DNA of 8,110 nt from Planctomycetota bacterium (GTDB taxonomy: Bacteria; Planctomycetota; UBA1135; GCA-002686595): assembly GCA_022447405.1 (NCBI GenBank), contig JAKVCE010000082.1:1-8110 (forward strand). Reading direction: 5' to 3'. This document shows positions 4,790-8,110 of the stretch, piece after piece. The notes beneath the pieces were generated by a model that saw nothing but the letters and a program-made list of their open reading frames with translations, did not search any database and was not told where the DNA came from. The translations under genes were made by a program, and so were the position numbers. Positions within the stretch are counted from its first letter, which is position 1. Every line of letters begins with the position of its first letter.

Positions 4790-6187
4790 CTATCTCTGGC
4801 GCTGCCTGGGGAGGGTGATCTCCACCTCTGAGGGCTTGAGGGTGTCTTCGACGAAGCGCCTGCGCAGGTCCTGACGCACCTGGAGGGACATCTGCTCCCA
4901 GGCAGGCGCGGGGCGACGCGAGCTGAGCCACAAGAGGACGCAGCCTTTGGTGGTCCGCTCAGGACCGAGGACGCGCTCCTTGGGGTCCTCTGGGAGCTCT
5001 GGGAGGCCGCCCCAGCGCCCGAAGGCTGCGCTGACGAGGTCGGAGCGTATCTGCTTGTCGAGCTTGGGCATCCAGTAGACGGCTCCCTTGGCCAGGTCCC
5101 CCTGCGCCTCGGAGCGGCCCTCGCTGATGGCGAGGAACTCCTCATCGCTCTCGATCACCGTGAGCATCTGATGCATCTCCTCCTCGGCCATCTCGAAGGT
5201 GCGCGGGATGAACTCGTTCGTGAAGCGCGCCGCGCGCAGGAAGAGCACGCGCACGCCGAGGGCCTCGCCGTAGTGTCCGTCGAAGTAGTCCCGGTCCGTG
5301 TTGTAGGCGGCGCGTAGGCCCTCTTCTCCATACATCCGGTCCACGTAGAGGCCTGAGAGCGCTGCGATCAGGACCGATGGGTCCTTCGCGAGCGAAGCAG
5401 GGGTCAGGCCTTGTGAGGCGAGCAGACGCTCGAAGGAGATGCCGGCGTAGCTCGGGTCTGCCTCCGCTTGCGCCTTGCGGCGCGCGACCTCTGCCTCGAT
5501 CGCGCGCGTGATCTCGGCCGGAGAGAGGTCCGGTAGGCGGCTCTGGATCCTCTTCGCGAGGAGCAAGTGGTAGCAGGCGTCCTTGAGCTCCTCAGGCGGG
5601 AGCTGTGAGCGGAGGTGCGCGAGGAGCTCTGCAGTCTTGATCTGGACGGGCGGGCAAGTCAGCACGACGCCTCCCTTGAAGGGCGGCTCCTCCTCGGTCA
5701 CGCCTCGCTCGGCGATCTCGCCCTCCAGCCAGGCGCTCTGCTGTTCACCGGTGACGTTCGCGCCCTCTTGGATCCCTACCGAGAGGCGGGTCAGCTGCTC
5801 CTGCAAGATGGCGAGGCGCATGTACTCAAAGAACATCTCGGGGTCCACGCCGCTGGCCTCGAGGTACTCGTCGAGGCTCTCGGCCTCGCCGCTCTTCTTG
5901 ACCTGCTCTTCCAGGGTCGCGACGCGCGCCTCGAGCTCACCCGCTGGGACGCTGACGCTTCGCTCAGCGGCGATCGCGTCCACCATGCGGCCCTCCAAGA
6001 GGTGCTGAAGGATCTCCCTGCCGCGGGGTGAGCGCGCGTGTCGGAGGATGAGCAGGTCCTCCAATTCTGTGAGCTCAAGCGCTGTCCCGCGTCCGGTCGC
6101 GCAGACGACGACCTCTTTGGCCTGGGGCTCCTGCTGGGGCAGAGCGGGGCCGAAGACGGGGAGGGAGAGGAGCAGGGCGAGGGTCAC
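4790..6187 (-). CDS. Exported SurA/parvulin-like peptidyl-prolyl isomerase or chaperone
   Basis: This 465-residue protein probably acts outside the inner membrane as a folding chaperone. Residues 1-17 form a short hydrophobic export signal, followed by a Gln/Glu-rich stretch. A helical SurA_N-like module spans about 40-137, and a second of similar pattern spans about 185-288: in each, a helix pair is followed by a 'VS/LSPAE' turn, then Tyr/Leu-Leu-x-Ser-x-Gly and a final helix. A parvulin-like domain follows at about 308-425 (GVRVLFLRAA, then GDLAKGAVYWMPK and a final GCVLLWLSS strand), with helices to the C-terminus. The usual SHILV strand is altered to VRVLFLR and the domain is divergent, so activity is uncertain. 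The GTG start at 6187 has no Shine-Dalgarno and the signal lacks a basic n-region; the frame is open upstream and reads Arg-Lys there, but no normal start codon is present. It is divergent from yceI-like gene 6292 and precedes the shell genes; a functional link to them is unproven. Confidence 0.75.
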   Translation of the reverse strand: MTLALLLSLPVFGPALPQQEPQAKEVVVCATGRGTALELTELEDLLILRHARSPRGREILQHLLEGRMVDAIAAERSVSVPAGELEARVATLEEQVKKSGEAESLDEYLEASGVDPEMFFEYMRLAILQEQLTRLSVGIQEGANVTGEQQSAWLEGEIAERGVTEEEPPFKGGVVLTCPPVQIKTAELLAHLRSQLPPEELKDACYHLLLAKRIQSRLPDLSPAEITRAIEAEVARRKAQAEADPSYAGISFERLLASQGLTPASLAKDPSVLIAALSGLYVDRMYGEEGLRAAYNTDRDYFDGHYGEALGVRVLFLRAARFTNEFIPRTFEMAEEEMHQMLTVIESDEEFLAISEGRSEAQGDLAKGAVYWMPKLDKQIRSDLVSAAFGRWGGLPELPEDPKERVLGPERTTKGCVLLWLSSRRPAPAWEQMSLQVRQDLRRRFVEDTLKPSEVEITLPRQRQR

Positions 6188-6291
6188 GGGACAGATCTTA
6201 CGCGCTCGAGACCCTCTGGAGGGGCTCGCGGCAGGTCGATCCGCTATCTTGCGCTCCGTCCACGAAGATCAACCACAGACACACTCTCACG
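6188..6291. promoter_or_regulatory. Divergent intergenic spacer, expected to hold two promoters
   Basis: These 104 bases separate the minus-strand SurA-like gene from the plus-strand YceI-family gene, so both transcription starts should lie here or within the neighbouring ends. TATCTT at 6244-6249 is a possible -10 box for the plus strand, and TAAGAT (6197-6192, minus) for the other. Neither has a recognisable -35 partner. There is no Shine-Dalgarno before either start codon, so leaderless or weakly led transcripts are possible. Confidence 0.3.
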
Positions 6292-6912
6292 ATGATGCAC
6301 ACCACCAAGACTCTCTCTCTCGCCGCGCCCGTCCTGGCCCTCCTCTGCGTCCTGCCTTCTAGCCTCCGGGCTCCTGAGGCGGTGAGCCCTGCGGCTGACG
6401 CTGAGGCCTACACGGTCGATCTGGTGCACTCGACGATCCTCTTCAAGGTCAACCACCTCGGGATCTCCAACGCGTACGGGCGCTTCAACAAGTTCTCGGG
6501 CGACATCCAATGGGCGCCGGAAGACCTGAGCCAGACCTCCGTCAGCTTCGAGGTAGACGCAGCGAGCGTCGACAGCAACCACGAGGGCCGTGACGACCAC
6601 CTACGCGGCCCCGACTTCTTCAGCGTGAAGGAGTTCTCGACCTGGAGTTTCGCCTCGAAGGAGGTCAAGTCTCTAGGCGAAGACCGCTACGAGGTCACGG
6701 GCGACATCACGGTGCGCGGGAAGACCGAGGAGCTCAGCTTCGAGATGGAGAAGACCGGTGAGGGCGAGTCCGAGCGCTTCGGGAAGAAGGTCGGCTTCGA
6801 GGCGATGTTCACGGTCAAGCGGACAGAGTTTGGCATGAGCTACGCGATCCCCGGAATCGGTGATGAGGTTCACGTGACCCTGAGCATCGAGGCCAACCTG
6901 GCCAAGGACTAG
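6292..6912 (+). CDS. Secreted YceI-family protein
   Basis: This 206-residue protein has an N-terminal signal peptide (MMHTTKTLSLAAPVLALLCV, cleavage probably around residues 22-36) and one complete YceI domain. Family motifs are clear: YTVDLVHSTILFKVNHLGI (40-58) and GRFNKFSGDI (63-72). DDHLRGPDFFSVKEF (101-115) is followed by the strand WSFASKEV. GDITVRGKTEEL comes at 137-148, and KRTEFGMSY at 176-184 near the end. YceI proteins are eight-stranded lipocalin-like barrels in the periplasm that bind long lipophilic or isoprenoid molecules; the ligand is unknown here. Two adjacent ATGs (6292, 6295) are possible starts; no Shine-Dalgarno is seen. It is divergent from the SurA-like gene and ends 20 bp before the next plus-strand gene, with which it may be co-transcribed. 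Confidence 0.93.
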   Translation: MMHTTKTLSLAAPVLALLCVLPSSLRAPEAVSPAADAEAYTVDLVHSTILFKVNHLGISNAYGRFNKFSGDIQWAPEDLSQTSVSFEVDAASVDSNHEGRDDHLRGPDFFSVKEFSTWSFASKEVKSLGEDRYEVTGDITVRGKTEELSFEMEKTGEGESERFGKKVGFEAMFTVKRTEFGMSYAIPGIGDEVHVTLSIEANLAKD

Positions 6913-6932
6913 GCCTGGACCTCTTCAAGGAG

Positions 6933-7742
6933 GTGCTCCTGCCCGCGCTCGCGCCGGCTCTGGTCGCTGGCGCGGCGCTGCTCATTGCGCGACGCAGCCG
7001 GGCGGCCATCGCCGGGCTCGCTGGAGCGCTCGGGTATCTCACTGCCCACACAGCGCTCTTAGGTCTCCCCGAGCTCGAGCCGGTCGCCGCGGTCGAGCGC
7101 ATGCCCTACGTCCTCCTCGCGATCGGAGCTGTGGTCGCGATGGGCGGAGTCCGCGCGAGCTCTGTCGGGGACGCCATGCTCTTCCTCGTCTCTGCCGCTG
7201 GGGCGTGGTGGTTGACGGAGAGCGCTCGGGCCAATGACCTGGCGGAGACGCCAGGTCTCTTGCTCTTGGGCGGGCTGGCGCTCGTCGCTTACGCCTCCAG
7301 TCAGCTCCTCGGGACGATCTCCCAGCGCGCCAAGCCCTGGGTCGCTCCGCTCCTCGTGGCGCTGGCCTCCCTGGCCCTCGCTCCCGCGCTCGTCATGGGC
7401 CGCTCCGGATCGCTGGGACAGCTCGCCGGCGCGCTTTGCGCGGCGTCCTCGGCTGCTGTCGTCCTGTCTTTGCGCGGCGACCTCGAGCGGGAGGCCGCGC
7501 TCATGGCGCGAGCTGCCGCGCCAGCGCTCTCGCTCCTCGCCGCGTGCGGAGCCCTCTACGCCTACTTGGATCCTTGGGCTGCGGCATGCCTGGCCCTCTC
7601 TCCGCTCCTCGCGGGCTTCGGCCTGCGCAGGAAGGAGGAGTGGTCCACGGGCCACGGCCTGTCCGCGGCTGCGCTGCTTGGCTTGCTCGGCCTCTGGCTC
7701 GCGTATCAGGGGATGCCGGCTCCCTCGCCTTACGACTACTGA
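6933..7742 (+). CDS. Polytopic membrane protein of unknown function
   Basis: This protein of 269 residues, very rich in Ala and Leu, has about ten hydrophobic segments. They lie at roughly 3-19, 24-45, 58-72, 79-95, 107-128, 135-155, 160-179, 195-211, 214-230 and 243-261. It has almost no charged loops and I see no catalytic motif. I do not recognise a family. The GTG at 6933 is the first conventional start, but AAGGAG abuts it with no spacing, so it is doubtful. The frame stays open upstream and a CTG at 6915 would give an N-terminus beginning LDLFKEVLL, with AAGGA (6904-6908) at good spacing inside the end of the YceI gene. The true start is therefore uncertain by six residues. The last seven bases overlap the stop of the convergent transporter gene. 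Confidence 0.75.
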   Translation: MLLPALAPALVAGAALLIARRSRAAIAGLAGALGYLTAHTALLGLPELEPVAAVERMPYVLLAIGAVVAMGGVRASSVGDAMLFLVSAAGAWWLTESARANDLAETPGLLLLGGLALVAYASSQLLGTISQRAKPWVAPLLVALASLALAPALVMGRSGSLGQLAGALCAASSAAVVLSLRGDLEREAALMARAAAPALSLLAACGALYAYLDPWAAACLALSPLLAGFGLRRKEEWSTGHGLSAAALLGLLGLWLAYQGMPAPSPYDY

Positions 7743-8110
7743 GCTTCGCGTTCGCTCGCGAGGTCCCGGGAAGCTAGGGCTGGCCCGCGGAGCCTGAGAT
7801 AGATGCACACGCCGATGGCGACGAAGAAGAGGCTGACGGCCAAGCCCCACCAGATCCCGGGCAGGCCGTGGCCGAGGTGGAAGGCGAGGTACCAGGAGAG
7901 GGGGACGCCGATCCCGTAGTAGCCGAAGAAGTTGAGCCAGGCGATCGCTTTGGGCGTGGCCATGCCGCGCAGGATCCCGCCGCCGATCACCTGCAAGCCG
8001 TCAAAGACCTGGAAGGCCGCCGCGATGGGCAGGATCAGGGCGGCGAGCGCCGCCACCTCGGGCTCCGCCCCGTAGAGCGCTGGCAGGTGGTGGCGGAAGA
8101 GGACGAAGAT
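7736..8110 (-). CDS. MATE-family efflux transporter, C-terminal part (cut by the window edge)
   Basis: The visible 124 residues are the C-terminus of a multidrug and toxin extrusion (NorM/DinF-type) transporter, which exports cationic compounds in exchange for Na+ or H+. The recognisable piece is the segment after an 'E-P-E-V-A-A-L' lead: LILPIAAAFQVFDGLQVIGG, then GILRGMATPKAIAWLNFFGYYGIGVPLSWYLAF. The glycine-rich loop after 'F-D-G-L-Q' and the following 'G-Y-Y/W-x-I-G-x-P-L' helix are the usual pattern in MATE proteins of the NorM type. A last membrane helix (GIWWGLAVSLFFVAIGVCIYL) and a short polar tail end it. The frame runs on past 8110, so the start and about three quarters of the protein lie outside. 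Its TAG overlaps the convergent membrane-protein stop by seven bases. Confidence 0.85.
   Translation of the reverse strand: MFVLFRHHLPALYGAEPEVAALAALILPIAAAFQVFDGLQVIGGGILRGMATPKAIAWLNFFGYYGIGVPLSWYLAFHLGHGLPGIWWGLAVSLFFVAIGVCIYLRLRGPALASRDLASEREAQ

Noticed and set aside
4392..4931. Long Arg/Pro/Ala-rich minus-strand frame across the first shell gene
   Set aside because: Composition is typical of out-of-frame high-GC DNA, and it overlaps two well-supported genes in other frames.
7059..7850. Long Arg/Glu-rich minus-strand frame antisense to the membrane protein
   Set aside because: It is the shadow of a strongly hydrophobic gene on the other strand and runs through the MATE gene in a different frame.
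1..8110. CRISPR arrays, tRNA or rRNA genes, insertion sequences and attachment sites
   Set aside because: I looked for regularly spaced repeats, tRNA-like arms, transposase motifs and terminal inverted repeats by eye and found none.

Overview
The window is 8.1 kb of high-GC, gene-dense bacterial DNA. The best lineage clue is a cluster of three EutN/CcmL-type microcompartment vertex genes followed by a class II aldolase. That combination is typical of the Planctomycetes-Verrucomicrobia (PVM) type of bacterial microcompartment, so a high-GC planctomycete or relative is the most likely source. This is inference from gene content; no rRNA or other marker gene is present. Several starts are GTG, and Shine-Dalgarno sequences are strong in some genes and absent in others.

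Layout. 41-577 (-) is a small protein of uncertain family, possibly with a tubby/LURP-one-like fold. 578-1092 has no intact gene but holds a decayed MerR-type helix-turn-helix fragment (764-865, -). 1093-3061 (+) is a tightly coupled three-gene unit: glucose-6-phosphate isomerase (pgi) and two small unrecognised proteins with hydrophobic segments, joined by stop/start overlaps. Converging on it, with 4 bp between the ends, is a minus-strand block running from 6187 down to 3066: an exported SurA/parvulin-like protein, three BMC-P shell proteins and a class II aldolase. The last four are joined by overlaps or a 10-bp gap and look like one translationally coupled unit. Divergent from the SurA-like gene is a secreted YceI-family protein (6292-6912, +), followed closely by a polytopic membrane protein (6933-7742, +). 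The right edge holds the 3' end of a MATE-family transporter (-), whose stop overlaps the end of the membrane-protein gene.

How it works together. In PVM microcompartments the aldolase splits fuculose-1-phosphate or rhamnulose-1-phosphate into DHAP and lactaldehyde, and the protein shell holds the aldehyde. Here only vertex proteins and the aldolase are present. No hexameric shell protein, aldehyde dehydrogenase or PduL lies on either side, so the rest of the organelle must be encoded elsewhere or be missing.

The most striking sequence anomaly is inside the aldolase gene. At 3327-3381 three G runs of 11, 12 and 13 bases replace a conserved segment with a proline-rich one without changing its length or frame. 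This looks like G-directed base-call or consensus error more than real biology, and it should be settled before the aldolase sequence is used.
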